The notes: a model not told the origin generated them from the letters alone. A stretch of 26,074 bases of DNA from an uncultured Anaerotignum sp. (GCF_934277605.1 NZ_CAKQVD010000025.1:1-26074), one strand, 5' to 3'. Counted from the first letter of the stretch, positions 14,738-23,011 are shown. Program-made: numbers and translations.

Positions 14738-15367
14738 TTACGCATTTGTTTGCAAAATTTCAATGATGTTGCGAATGACCTGTGCGGTAAAGCCCCAGAT
14801 GATATGCCCGTGATATTCATAGAAAAGCTGGGTGGTTTTGCCCTTGCTGAAGGGGTAGTTTTTGCCGCCCTCGATTTTTTCATAGGGGAAATCCGCAGAT
14901 TCCATGACCCTCCAGACGGTATCATGGCGTTCCGGCTCGGTTTGCAGGAAGAAACGCAGGGGAACGGTAAAGATTTCCTCAACCTCCTTGGGATTGGGGG
15001 TTGCGGTTTGGTAAATCTCATAGGGAATATAGGCGATATAGGGCTGAATCATGCCACGATAAATCGTCAGCATGAAGTCACTTTTTCCCAGAAGGCGAAT
15101 ATCCTTTTGGGAGATGCCGATTTCCTCCTCGGTTTCCCGCAGCGCCGTTTGCTTGAGGGTTTCGCCCTTTTCCTGATGCCCGCCGGGAAAGCAGATATCC
15201 CCCGGCTGATTGACACCGGCGGCACGCTTATTCAAAATAAAATGCAGCTCTCCGTCAATTTCTGTCAGCAGGGCAAGAACGGCAAAATATCGCAAATGCC
15301 AGATTGGCTCTGCCTTATGATTGGAAAAGACAGAGGTTACCTTTTTCAGACAATGCTTGGATTCCAT
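14738..15367 (-). CDS. Nudix hydrolase, probable coenzyme A pyrophosphatase
   Basis: 209 aa. The Nudix box runs from Gly63: GHQEKGE, seven residues, then RETEEEIG (77-84), a complete match to the catalytic pattern. Directly before it is LNKRAAGVNQPGDICFPGG (45-63), which resembles the NuCoA motif of CoA pyrophosphatases (NUDT7/NUDT8, YeaB). These cleave CoA to phosphopantetheine and 3',5'-ADP. A possible functional link: 3',5'-ADP is a substrate type of the PHP phosphatase at 5411-6259 (inference). It is the last gene of the minus-strand operon; its start lies 5 nt after the recombinase stop codon, and its AAAGGA site is inside the recombinase's last codons, so translation is coupled. Confidence 0.88.
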   Translation of the reverse strand: MESKHCLKKVTSVFSNHKAEPIWHLRYFAVLALLTEIDGELHFILNKRAAGVNQPGDICFPGGHQEKGETLKQTALRETEEEIGISQKDIRLLGKSDFMLTIYRGMIQPYIAYIPYEIYQTATPNPKEVEEIFTVPLRFFLQTEPERHDTVWRVMESADFPYEKIEGGKNYPFSKGKTTQLFYEYHGHIIWGFTAQVIRNIIEILQTNA

Positions 15368-15372
15368 AGGGT

Positions 15373-16434
15373 TCAGTCCTTTCTTAATTTGATGAGGGTG
15401 GAGGCATGACGGCGACGCTCATCCTCGATATCGGCATAGTGCTTGCGTGTGGTGTTGACATCGGCATGCCCCAGCACATCTGCCACCAGATAGATGTCCC
15501 CCGTTTCCTGATAGAGATTTGTGCCGAAGGTGCTGCGCAGCTTATGGGGCGTGATTTTTTTGATGGTAACGCTCTGTGCATATTTTTTTACCATGAGCTG
15601 CACCGTGCGTACGCCAATGCGTTTGCCTTGGCCGGAAAGAAAGAGTGCATCCTCGTTTTCCGTTTTGGTGGGGGTGTTTTTTCGCTCCTCCAGATAGTCC
15701 GAGAGTGCTTCCTCCACCTCCTCGCCGAAATAGAGGAGTACCTCATTGCCGCCCTTACGGGTAACCTTGACGGCATTGTTTTGGAAATCCAAATCCTTGA
15801 TGTTAATGCCGACACATTCGGAAACACGCATCCCTGTGCCGAGCAGAAGTGTCATTAGGGCGAGGTCACGCTTTTTGGTTCTTTCGTGAAAGGCTTTTTG
15901 GCGGTCTGTCAGCTTTTCTCCGCTTTCCACCGCATCCAGAAGGTTTGCAACCTCGTTCACATCCAGACGCACAATGGTTTTTTCGTGGATTTTTGGGGTA
16001 TCCACCAAGGCGGCAGGGTCCGCCTGAATGATTTTTTTCTTATATAAATATTTGAACAGCATACGCACTGCGGCAAGCTTACGGGATTTCCCTTTTTCCT
16101 CGTTGTGCATTTCCTTGCCATAGGCGGGGTTTTCATAATCGGGACGAATATAATAGGAAAGATATTCCAAAAAGCAATCAATATCCTCCATGGTGACCTC
16201 GTTTAGCTGCTCTGCGGTCAGCTGCTTTGCATCAATACCGCCCAAGGTGCGATGCTCCTCATACAGATAGCGAAAGAAAATCCGCAAATCATAGGCATAG
16301 CCCAGACGGGTTTTGGTAGAGGTGGTTTGGGCAATGCTGCGAAAGAAGCTTTGCGTGAAGGGGGGCAGCTCCTTTTGCAGCTCCCGCAGGCGCAGGGTTT
16401 CCTTGGTTTTCATTTCCTCTTGGTAATCAGACAT
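15373..16434 (-). CDS. XerC/D-like tyrosine recombinase
   Basis: 353 aa with a complete catalytic set: Arg203 (GTGMRVSE), Lys227 (VTRKGGN), His297 and Arg300 (TPHKLRSTFG), His323 (LGHADVNTT) and the nucleophile Tyr333 (RKHYADI). The N-terminal core-binding domain (about 22-135) has the SAM-like layout with TRLGYAYDLRIFFRYL. It is about 50 residues longer than classical XerC/XerD, mainly from an insert near 96-118 and another near 170-188. GAGGAGG precedes the ATG. It sits mid-operon, 12 nt after ttcA, with no att-like direct repeats or other phage genes around. It is more likely a housekeeping Xer (dimer resolution) or domesticated enzyme than an active integrase, but this is not certain. Confidence 0.92.
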   Translation of the reverse strand: MSDYQEEMKTKETLRLRELQKELPPFTQSFFRSIAQTTSTKTRLGYAYDLRIFFRYLYEEHRTLGGIDAKQLTAEQLNEVTMEDIDCFLEYLSYYIRPDYENPAYGKEMHNEEKGKSRKLAAVRMLFKYLYKKKIIQADPAALVDTPKIHEKTIVRLDVNEVANLLDAVESGEKLTDRQKAFHERTKKRDLALMTLLLGTGMRVSECVGINIKDLDFQNNAVKVTRKGGNEVLLYFGEEVEEALSDYLEERKNTPTKTENEDALFLSGQGKRIGVRTVQLMVKKYAQSVTIKKITPHKLRSTFGTNLYQETGDIYLVADVLGHADVNTTRKHYADIEDERRRHASTLIKLRKD

Positions 16435-16446
16435 AAGAACGCCTCC

Positions 16447-17169
16447 TCAGTCCTCTTGGCTCCAGCCCTTTAAGGAGGAGCGCTTGATAGCACCGAATAC
16501 CTTTTCCTGCAGATTATCATAGCGCAGGGAAAGCTCTGCCAAAAGCTCCTTGGTTTCCTGCCGTTTGGTGTTGCCGTCCGCCAGACAGGGATTTTTTACG
16601 ATATGGATATCGCTTTTATTGACAAAGCTGCGACATTCCCATTCCGGCACATACATGAGAGGGCGGATGGAATAGAGCTTTTTTCTATCCAGATAGCTGA
16701 CGGGGGCAAAGCAGTTGAGCCTGCCCTCATAGAGCAGGGACATAAAGAAGGTTTCCACAACATCATCTTTATTATGCCCCAGTGCAATTTTATTGCAGCC
16801 AAGCGCCTCTGCCATATCATTCAGCGCACCCTTTCGCATTTTTGCGCAGAGAGAGCAGGGATTTTTTTCCTTTCTTTCATCAAAAATGATTTTGCCGATA
16901 TCGGTTTTAACAACGGTGTAATGAACGCCCAAGGTATCGCAAAGGGCTTGGATATCGTCATAGCTTGCGCCGGGCAGGCCGAGGGAAACGGTGATTGCCT
17001 CCAGCTCAAAATGCTTGGGATAGAAGCGCTGCAAATGCTTGAGGGCAACCAAAAGACAAATGCTGTCCTTTCCGCCGGAAATGCCGACGGCAATTTTATC
17101 GCCTTCTGCAATCATAGTATAGTCATCTACGGCACGACGCACATAGCTTAACAGTTTTTGTAATTTCAT
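16447..17169 (-). CDS. TtcA-family tRNA thiolation PP-loop ATPase
   Basis: 240 aa from the ATG at 17169, chosen because AAAGGAG lies 8 nt upstream; the longer reading starting at 17193 includes that site. The adenylating PP-loop GISGGKDS is at 29-36. The CSLC pair (Cys105, Cys108) and a later Cys195 in VKNPCLADGN are placed like the iron-sulfur cluster ligands of TtcA, which makes 2-thiocytidine at tRNA position 32. GHNKDDVVETF (131-141) is a further family signature. The protein is shorter than E. coli TtcA and could belong to a related tRNA thiolation subgroup. It is the first gene of the minus-strand operon with the recombinase and Nudix genes. Confidence 0.85.
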   Translation of the reverse strand: MKLQKLLSYVRRAVDDYTMIAEGDKIAVGISGGKDSICLLVALKHLQRFYPKHFELEAITVSLGLPGASYDDIQALCDTLGVHYTVVKTDIGKIIFDERKEKNPCSLCAKMRKGALNDMAEALGCNKIALGHNKDDVVETFFMSLLYEGRLNCFAPVSYLDRKKLYSIRPLMYVPEWECRSFVNKSDIHIVKNPCLADGNTKRQETKELLAELSLRYDNLQEKVFGAIKRSSLKGWSQED

Positions 17170-17209
17170 GTGGATTCTCCTTTGTACAATCAATACTTAT
17201 CTACTATAG

Positions 17210-17238
17210 ATTATAGCGGAAGGACGGAAAAATGAAAA
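17210..17238 (-). promoter_or_regulatory. probable promoter of ttcA operon
   Basis: On the minus strand TATAAT lies at 17215-17210, about 40 bp upstream of the ttcA ATG. A weak TTTTCA sits 17 bp before it. Confidence 0.5.
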
Positions 17239-17372
17239 GAGATGCAGCCATTTTTTCAAAAAAAGAGACGTATTTCGGACAATTTGCGGAATTTTTCGGG
17301 AGAAAAAATAATAAATGCGGGAAAAAACGGAAAGACTGAAGGGATAGAAAAGAATCTGAGCCACGGACAGAC

Positions 17373-17395
17373 TTTTCAAGAAAATTTCTTGAAAA
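17373..17395. promoter_or_regulatory. perfect palindrome over the rel -35 box, candidate operator
   Basis: The arms TTTTCAAGAAA (17373-17383) and TTTCTTGAAAA (17385-17395) are exact reverse complements around a single A. The right arm contains the TTGAAA -35 hexamer (17389-17394). This placement is typical of a repressor site. No family is recognised: it is not CIRCE, LexA, CtsR or a Fur/PerR box by eye. Confidence 0.6.
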
Positions 17396-17417
17396 TATAC
17401 ATATATAACTGTATAAT
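17389..17417 (+). promoter_or_regulatory. promoter of rel
   Basis: TTGAAA (17389-17394), 17 bp, then TATAAT (17412-17417), near consensus. The start codon is about 60 bp downstream after AAAGGGGGGTG. Confidence 0.85.
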
Positions 17418-17479
17418 ATTTTTTATAATCTTTTTTTCGACAAAACCATTAGAAATTCTTATAAAGGGGGGTGATGTGT

Positions 17480-19723
17480 ATGGCAGCGGTTGACGAAAAA
17501 TTATATCGGGAATTGATTGAAAAAATCAAAACCTACCATCCGTCAGATGATTTTTCTATGGTGGAAAAGGCATATAAGCTGGCGGTGGATGCACATAAGG
17601 AACAAAAGAGAAAATCAGGTGAGCCATATATCATCCATCCTTTGAAGGTGGCATTTATTCTGGCGGAGCTGGAGCTGGATATGGAGACCATCACGGCAGG
17701 GATTCTGCATGATATCATTGAGGACACACCGTATACCTATGAGGACATTTCCCGCATGTTCAGCGAGGAAATTGCCGCACTGGTGGATGGTGTGACAAAG
17801 CTGGGCAAGCTTTCCTATACCACAAAGGAAGAGGCGCAGGCAGAAAACTACCGCAAGATGTTTCTTGCCATGGCAAAGGATATTCGTGTTATTTTGATTA
17901 AGCTGGCGGACAGACTGCACAACATGCGGACACTGAACTACATGACGCCGGAAAAGCAGAGGGAAAAGGCACAGGAAACCTTGGATATTTACGCACCCTT
18001 GGCGCACCGTCTGGGTATTTCCAAAATCCGCTCCGAAATGGAGGATTTGTGCTTTAAATACCTCAATCCCGATGCCTATTTTGATTTGGCGGCAAAAATC
18101 CGGAAGAAAAAAGAGGAACGTGACCAATTCGTGCAGGGCATGGTGCAGGAGCTGCAGGCGAAGATGGATGAGGCAGGCATTAAGGGCAAGGTATATGGCA
18201 GAACCAAGCACTTTTTCAGCATTTATAAAAAAATGGTGAACCAGAACAAAACCCTTGACCAGATTTATGACCTGTTTGCCATTCGTGCCTTGGTGGACAG
18301 CGTGAAGGACTGCTATGCGGTTTTGGGGATTGTGCATACGGCATATACCCCGATGCCCGGACGCTTTAAGGACTATATTGCCATGCCAAAGCCGAATATG
18401 TATCAATCCTTGCACAACACGCTGATTGGCCCGCATGGACAGGTGTTTGAGGTGCAGATTCGTACTTGGGAAATGCACCGCACCAGTGAATACGGTATTG
18501 CTGCCCACTGGAAATATAAGGAGGGCAAGGCAAACGAGAAATCAAGCAAGGCGCAAAAGAGTGAGGAGGCAAAGCTGACTTGGCTGCGCCAGATTATGGA
18601 ATGGCAGAAGGATATGTCCGATAACAAGGAATATCTGGATACCATTAAGCTGGATTTGAATATTTACAGCACGCATGTGTATGCCTTTACGCCGCAGGGG
18701 GATGTCATTCAGCTGACGAAGGATTCCACCCCGATCGACTTTGCCTACATGATTCACTCGGCAGTCGGCAACAAGATGGTCGGCGCAAGGGTAAACAACA
18801 AGATTGTGCCGCTGGACCATAAAATCCAAAACGGAGACATTGTGGAAATCATTACCTCACAAAACTCCAAGGGGCCGAACCGAGATTGGCTTGCGATTGT
18901 GAAAACGGCACAGGCAAGAACCAAAATCAAGCAGTGGTTTAAGAAGGAAGAAAAAGAAGAAAACATCATCCGTGGGCGTGAAATGATTTTGGCAGATATG
19001 AAGAAAAAGGGATATCAGCCACAGGATTTACTGCGTCCCGAATGGGAAGAAATCGTTTTGGTAAAATATGATTTCAAGACATGGGATGCCCTTCTGGCAG
19101 CAATCGGCTACGGCGGCATGAAGGAGGGGCAGGTTGTCAATCGCCTGCGGGATGAATTATTAAAGGAAAAGAGAAAAACACAGACTGCGGAGGATGCGCT
19201 GAAGGATTTTGAAAAGACCATCGACCAGAAGCCTGTGAAAAAGCATAAAAGCAAGAGCGGCATTGTGGTGGAGGGCATTGGCGATGTGGCAGTGCGTTTT
19301 TCCAAGTGCTGCAGCCCTGTGCCGGGGGATGAAATCATCGGCTTTGTGACAAGAGGCAGAGGGGTAACGATTCATCGTACCGATTGCATTAACGTCATCA
19401 ATCTGAGCAATGAGGAGCGTGGGCGTTTAATCAATGCCGAATGGGATACGCAGTTTGCAAAGGGCGAAAGCAACACCTCTTATTTGGCAGAGCTGAAGGT
19501 TGTGGCGAATGACAGAGTCGGCTTGATTGTGGAAATCAGCCGTCAGTTAGCGGATGATGATATTTCCGTGAAGGGCTTTAATGTGAGAACCACAAAGGAT
19601 ATGCAGGCAATTTTGAATGTTACGATTGAAATTAAAACGAAGGAACAGCTTGAGCGTGTGGTGACACGGCTGAAAAATCTGCGGGATGTGACAGAGGTGG
19701 AGCGTGTTTCCGGCTTGGGCTGA
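17480..19723 (+). CDS. bifunctional (p)ppGpp synthetase/hydrolase Rel
   Basis: 747 aa from ATG 17480, chosen because AAAGGGGGG lies 8 nt upstream; GTG 17471 and ATG 17474 overlap it. It controls the stringent response by making and degrading (p)ppGpp. The HD hydrolase domain has HPLKVAF (His53) and GILHDIIED (HD at 77-78, ED at 81-82). The synthetase domain includes GRTKHFFSIYKKM and MPGRFKDYIAMPK with RFKD (295-298), the RxKD form seen in bifunctional enzymes rather than the ExDD of monofunctional RelA. Then come TGS (VYAFTPQGDVIQL...), the Cys-containing segment FSKCCSPVPGD and a C-terminal ACT domain. First gene of rel-dtd-hemZ-hisS. Confidence 0.97.
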   Translation: MAAVDEKLYRELIEKIKTYHPSDDFSMVEKAYKLAVDAHKEQKRKSGEPYIIHPLKVAFILAELELDMETITAGILHDIIEDTPYTYEDISRMFSEEIAALVDGVTKLGKLSYTTKEEAQAENYRKMFLAMAKDIRVILIKLADRLHNMRTLNYMTPEKQREKAQETLDIYAPLAHRLGISKIRSEMEDLCFKYLNPDAYFDLAAKIRKKKEERDQFVQGMVQELQAKMDEAGIKGKVYGRTKHFFSIYKKMVNQNKTLDQIYDLFAIRALVDSVKDCYAVLGIVHTAYTPMPGRFKDYIAMPKPNMYQSLHNTLIGPHGQVFEVQIRTWEMHRTSEYGIAAHWKYKEGKANEKSSKAQKSEEAKLTWLRQIMEWQKDMSDNKEYLDTIKLDLNIYSTHVYAFTPQGDVIQLTKDSTPIDFAYMIHSAVGNKMVGARVNNKIVPLDHKIQNGDIVEIITSQNSKGPNRDWLAIVKTAQARTKIKQWFKKEEKEENIIRGREMILADMKKKGYQPQDLLRPEWEEIVLVKYDFKTWDALLAAIGYGGMKEGQVVNRLRDELLKEKRKTQTAEDALKDFEKTIDQKPVKKHKSKSGIVVEGIGDVAVRFSKCCSPVPGDEIIGFVTRGRGVTIHRTDCINVINLSNEERGRLINAEWDTQFAKGESNTSYLAELKVVANDRVGLIVEISRQLADDDISVKGFNVRTTKDMQAILNVTIEIKTKEQLERVVTRLKNLRDVTEVERVSGLG

Positions 19724-19744
19724 TATAGGGTTTAGGAGGAAGAA

Positions 19745-20197
19745 ATGAGAGCAGTATTACAGAGAGTGACAGAGGCAAGTGTCACTATTGACGGACAGAA
19801 GGTCGGAGAAATCGGCAAGGGGATTATGGTGCTGTTTGGTATGCTGGGGACAGATACGGATAAGACCATTGATTATATGCTGGATAAGGTCATCAATCTG
19901 CGTATTTTTGAGGATGAAAACGGCAAGATGAACCTTTCCCTGATGGATATTGAAGGGGAGCTTTTGATTGTACCCAATTTCACATTATATGGGGATGCAA
20001 GAAAGGGCAGACGCCCCGGATACAGCGGCGGTGCGGCACCTGAGGTGGCAAGCGAGCTGTTTGACAGGCTGTGCAAAAAGGCAGAGGGCTTGGGCATTAA
20101 AAAGGTGCAGCATGGCATTTTCCAGACGGATATGAAGGTTGCCCTTGTCAACGATGGCCCTGTGACACTGCTGCTTGACAGTGAAAAGCTGTTCTGA
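19745..20197 (+). CDS. dtd: D-aminoacyl-tRNA deacylase
   Basis: 150 aa. It removes D-amino acids mischarged to tRNA (chirality proofreading, cytoplasmic dimer). The cross-subunit Gly-cisPro motif NDGPVT is present near residue 137. The N-terminal MRAVLQRVTEASV is canonical. The other active-site signature, usually SQFTLY, reads PNFTLY here (about residues 78-83), so the Ser-Gln pair is Pro-Asn. The Thr is retained. RKGRRPGYSGGAAPE replaces the usual RRPSF form. TTTAGGAGG precedes the ATG. It lies 21 nt after rel and its TGA stop overlaps the hemZ ATG by one base. Confidence 0.95.
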   Translation: MRAVLQRVTEASVTIDGQKVGEIGKGIMVLFGMLGTDTDKTIDYMLDKVINLRIFEDENGKMNLSLMDIEGELLIVPNFTLYGDARKGRRPGYSGGAAPEVASELFDRLCKKAEGLGIKKVQHGIFQTDMKVALVNDGPVTLLLDSEKLF

Positions 20198-21669
20198 TGC
20201 GTATGGATACGGAAACCATCAGCTATGTTCTGGAGGGACATGAGCTGCAAAATGATGTGCAGACAATGATACAGGTGTTTTTGGCAAACCGCCATTATAT
20301 CCGCACGGACACAGTGACGGATGCGGAGATTACCATAAAAAGCGAAATGAAAGAGGGCATTGCTTCGGCAATGCTTTATCGCCGTGGAGAGAAGGTTTCT
20401 GCATGGTCGATGGAATATGATGAAAAAATGCTGACGGAAAAGGAGCAAAAGCGTATCATCAAGCGGACGATTTATGAGCTTTTGCAGGCAGAGACAGGGA
20501 TTCGCCCCCAATGGGGACTGCTGACCGGCGTGCGTCCGGCGAAGCTGATCAGCACAATGCTGGAGGGGGGCAAGGCGGATGAGCAATGCCTTTCCTTCTT
20601 GACGGAGGAATACCTTGTGATGCCGCATAAGGCGGCACTGGCGCTCAAGGTGGCAAAGGCAGAGCAGAAGATTTTGCAGAACAACCGCCCTGAAGAAATC
20701 AGCTTATATATCGGGATTCCCTTCTGTCCAACCAGATGCTTGTACTGCTCCTTTACGGCATATCCCCTGCACCAATATAAAAATCGGGTGGATGAATATT
20801 TGGATGCCATGTGCAAGGAGTTGGATTGGCTTGCGGCATACAGCAAAGGCTTCGTGATGAAGAATATTTATATCGGCGGCGGCACACCGACCTCCTTGAA
20901 TGAGGCACAGCTGGAGCGTCTGCTGCAAAGGGTGGAGGAGCTGTTCCATCCGGATGAGAGGATGGAATATACTGTGGAGGCAGGCCGCCCCGACACAATT
21001 ACAAGAGAGAAGCTGCGGCTTTTAAAGGAATACGGCGTGAACCGTATTTCCATTAACCCGCAGACCATGAATGACAAAACCTTGCGTGCGGTCGGCAGAA
21101 AGCATACGGTGGAGGATATCCGTCGGGTGTTCCGTGAGGCGCGAGAGGAAGGACACCAAAACATCAACATGGATTTGATTTTGGGCCTGCCCGGAGAGGA
21201 TGCCGCAGATGTGCGCAATACCATGGAGGAAATCAGCAAGCTTTCGCCCGATAACGTGACGGTGCATACATTGGCAGTGAAGCGTGCCTCCCGTTTGAGA
21301 GAGGAGCTGGCGCAGCATGAAATGACAACGGCACAGACCTTGGAGGAAATGCTTGATATTTCTGCGGAATATGCCAAAAAAATGGGCATGGAGCCGTATT
21401 ATATGTATCGGCAGAAGAATATGGTGGGCAATTTTGAAAATGTCGGCTATTGCCATCCCGGCAAGGAGGGCGTATATAACGTGCAGATTATGGAGGAAAA
21501 GCAGACCATTTTGGCAGCGGGAGCAGGTGCAAGCACCAAGACGGTTGACTTTGAAACAGACCGCATTGAGCGGGTGTTTAACGTAAAAAGCATTGAGGAT
21601 TATATCAGTCGGATTGATGAAATGATAGAAAGAAAGAGAGCGGGCTTGCCCCAAGGAGGTAACGTATGA
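20197..21669 (+). CDS. hemZ: HemZ-type radical SAM protein (coproporphyrinogen dehydrogenase-like)
   Basis: 490 aa. The radical SAM cluster motif CPTRCLYC gives Cys177, Cys181 and Cys184. IYIGGGTPTSL (about 225-235) and MDLILGLPGED are further HemN/HemZ-type signatures. An N-terminal extension of about 165 residues, with GIRPQWGLLTGVRPAKLI, separates HemZ from the shorter HemN/HemW. HemZ was described as an oxygen-independent coproporphyrinogen III oxidase. HemW-like proteins lack that activity, so the reaction here is uncertain. Its ATG overlaps the dtd stop and its TGA overlaps the hisS ATG. The dtd-hemZ-hisS order is common in Clostridia. Confidence 0.9.
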   Translation: MRMDTETISYVLEGHELQNDVQTMIQVFLANRHYIRTDTVTDAEITIKSEMKEGIASAMLYRRGEKVSAWSMEYDEKMLTEKEQKRIIKRTIYELLQAETGIRPQWGLLTGVRPAKLISTMLEGGKADEQCLSFLTEEYLVMPHKAALALKVAKAEQKILQNNRPEEISLYIGIPFCPTRCLYCSFTAYPLHQYKNRVDEYLDAMCKELDWLAAYSKGFVMKNIYIGGGTPTSLNEAQLERLLQRVEELFHPDERMEYTVEAGRPDTITREKLRLLKEYGVNRISINPQTMNDKTLRAVGRKHTVEDIRRVFREAREEGHQNINMDLILGLPGEDAADVRNTMEEISKLSPDNVTVHTLAVKRASRLREELAQHEMTTAQTLEEMLDISAEYAKKMGMEPYYMYRQKNMVGNFENVGYCHPGKEGVYNVQIMEEKQTILAAGAGASTKTVDFETDRIERVFNVKSIEDYISRIDEMIERKRAGLPQGGNV

Positions 21670-22916
21670 TTCAGTTAGTAAAAGGGACAAAGGATATTTA
21701 CGGTGCTGAGGTGAAGGCTTGGCAGGAAATTGAAGGAAAAATGAGACGTATCTGCGAAACCTTCGGCATTGGCGAAATTCGCACCCCTGCGTTTGAATTT
21801 ACAGAGCTGTTTGCCAGAGGGGTTGGCGAAACCACAGACATTGTGCAGAAGGAAATGTATACCTTTACGGATGACGGCGACAGAAGCCTGACACTGCGCC
21901 CCGAGGGTACGTCAGGTGCGGCGCGTGCGTATGTGGAGCATGGGATGCACAATCAGGCACAGCCCACAAAGCTGTATTATATTTCCCCGACCTTCCGTTG
22001 TGAAAACACACAGGCAGGCAGACAGAGACAGTTCCACCAGTTCGGCATTGAAATGCTTGGCTCTTACAGTGCCGCACAGGATGCAGAGGTTATCTCCGTT
22101 GCAACTGCTTTGCTGGAGGAAATGGGCGTGGAGGGCGTAGAGCTGCGCATGAACAGCCTTGGCTGCCCCGAATGTCGTGCAAGATACAACAAAACACTGA
22201 AGGAATTTATCGGACAGAACCTGGACAAGCTTTGCCCGACCTGCAAGGAGCGTTTTGAAAAGAACCCTCTGCGTGTGCTGGACTGCAAAGAGGAAGGCTG
22301 TCAGCGGATTGTGGCAAATGCCCCCTCGGTGCTGGATTGTCTGGATGAGGAATGTACGGCACATTTTCAGAAGGTGCAGGATATCCTGACTGCAAACGGC
22401 ATTGCCTTTACCATTGATCCCAAGATTGTGCGTGGCTTGGATTATTACACCAGAACGGTTTTTGAATTTGTATCCAACGGGCTGACCGTATGCGGCGGCG
22501 GCAGATATGACAAGCTTGTGGAGGAAATCGGCGGAAAGCCCACAGGTGCAGTCGGCTTCGGTCTGGGGATTGAAAGATTGATTATGATTCTGGAAAGACA
22601 GAACGGTGCGATTACGGAAGTGCCTGAGAGAGATGTTTACATCGGCTCGATGGGGGAAAAGGGCTTGCTGAAGGCGCAGGCCTTGACCTATGGGCTGAGA
22701 AAAGCGGGGATTCAGGCGGACTGTGATACGGTAGAGCGCAGTGTGAAGGCACAGATGAAATATGCCAATAAGATTGGTGCGAAATATTCCGTTATTCTGG
22801 GCGATTCCGAACTGGAAAGCGGCAGAGTAGAGCTGAAGGATATGGCAAACAGCGAAAAGAGTGAGGTTGCTTTGGCAGATTTGCCTGCAATCCTCAAGGA
22901 AAAATGCGGAAAATAA
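21666..22916 (+). CDS. hisS: histidyl-tRNA synthetase
   Basis: 416 aa, class II synthetase charging tRNA-His. Motif 2 region: LTLRPEGTSGAARAYVEHG and FRCENTQAGRQRQFHQFGIE (about 110-129). The histidine-binding loop is VRGLDYYTRTVFEF, and motif 3 is GFGLGIERLI. The C-terminal anticodon-binding domain spans about 320-416. A Cys-rich stretch (about 165-225: CPECR, CPTCKE, CKEEGC, CLDEEC) sits in the insertion domain and could bind a metal, as seen in some Clostridia enzymes (inference). The ATG lies in ATGA overlap with hemZ, with AAGGAGG upstream. No T-box leader is seen; the gene depends on the rel operon. Confidence 0.97.
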   Translation: MIQLVKGTKDIYGAEVKAWQEIEGKMRRICETFGIGEIRTPAFEFTELFARGVGETTDIVQKEMYTFTDDGDRSLTLRPEGTSGAARAYVEHGMHNQAQPTKLYYISPTFRCENTQAGRQRQFHQFGIEMLGSYSAAQDAEVISVATALLEEMGVEGVELRMNSLGCPECRARYNKTLKEFIGQNLDKLCPTCKERFEKNPLRVLDCKEEGCQRIVANAPSVLDCLDEECTAHFQKVQDILTANGIAFTIDPKIVRGLDYYTRTVFEFVSNGLTVCGGGRYDKLVEEIGGKPTGAVGFGLGIERLIMILERQNGAITEVPERDVYIGSMGEKGLLKAQALTYGLRKAGIQADCDTVERSVKAQMKYANKIGAKYSVILGDSELESGRVELKDMANSEKSEVALADLPAILKEKCGK

Positions 22917-22938
22917 AACAAAAACAGAATGAATACAG

Positions 22939-22974
22939 AGCCTTGGGAGAACCTTCTTTCAAGGCTTCTTTTTT
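22939..22974 (+). terminator. rho-independent terminator after hisS
   Basis: AGCCTTG (22939-22945) pairs with CAAGGCT (22960-22966), followed by TCTTTTTT. It closes the rel-dtd-hemZ-hisS operon. Confidence 0.8.
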
Positions 22975-23011
22975 GCTTGCGATTTTCATTGCCATGCAGC
23001 TTGGAAAAGCC

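Larger units (their letters stand above)
17170..17479. other. divergent intergenic region ttcA / rel
   Basis: This 310-bp AT-rich non-coding stretch holds the minus-strand ttcA promoter, the rel promoter and its palindrome, and in the middle (about 17225-17370) a purine-rich sequence in which I see no conserved element. A plus-strand reading frame across 17242-17493 contains the rel promoter and looks spurious. Confidence 0.7.

Noticed and set aside
15373..16434. Integrated phage or genomic island around the recombinase
   Set aside because: Neighbours are tightly spaced housekeeping genes with similar composition; no att-like direct repeats, tRNA target or phage genes are visible.
17242..17493. 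83-residue plus-strand reading frame upstream of rel
   Set aside because: The rel promoter, palindrome and ribosome binding site lie inside it, it has no start signal, and its composition is AT-rich low-complexity.
21600..21665. T-box leader before hisS
   Set aside because: hisS overlaps hemZ by four bases with no intergenic space for a T-box.
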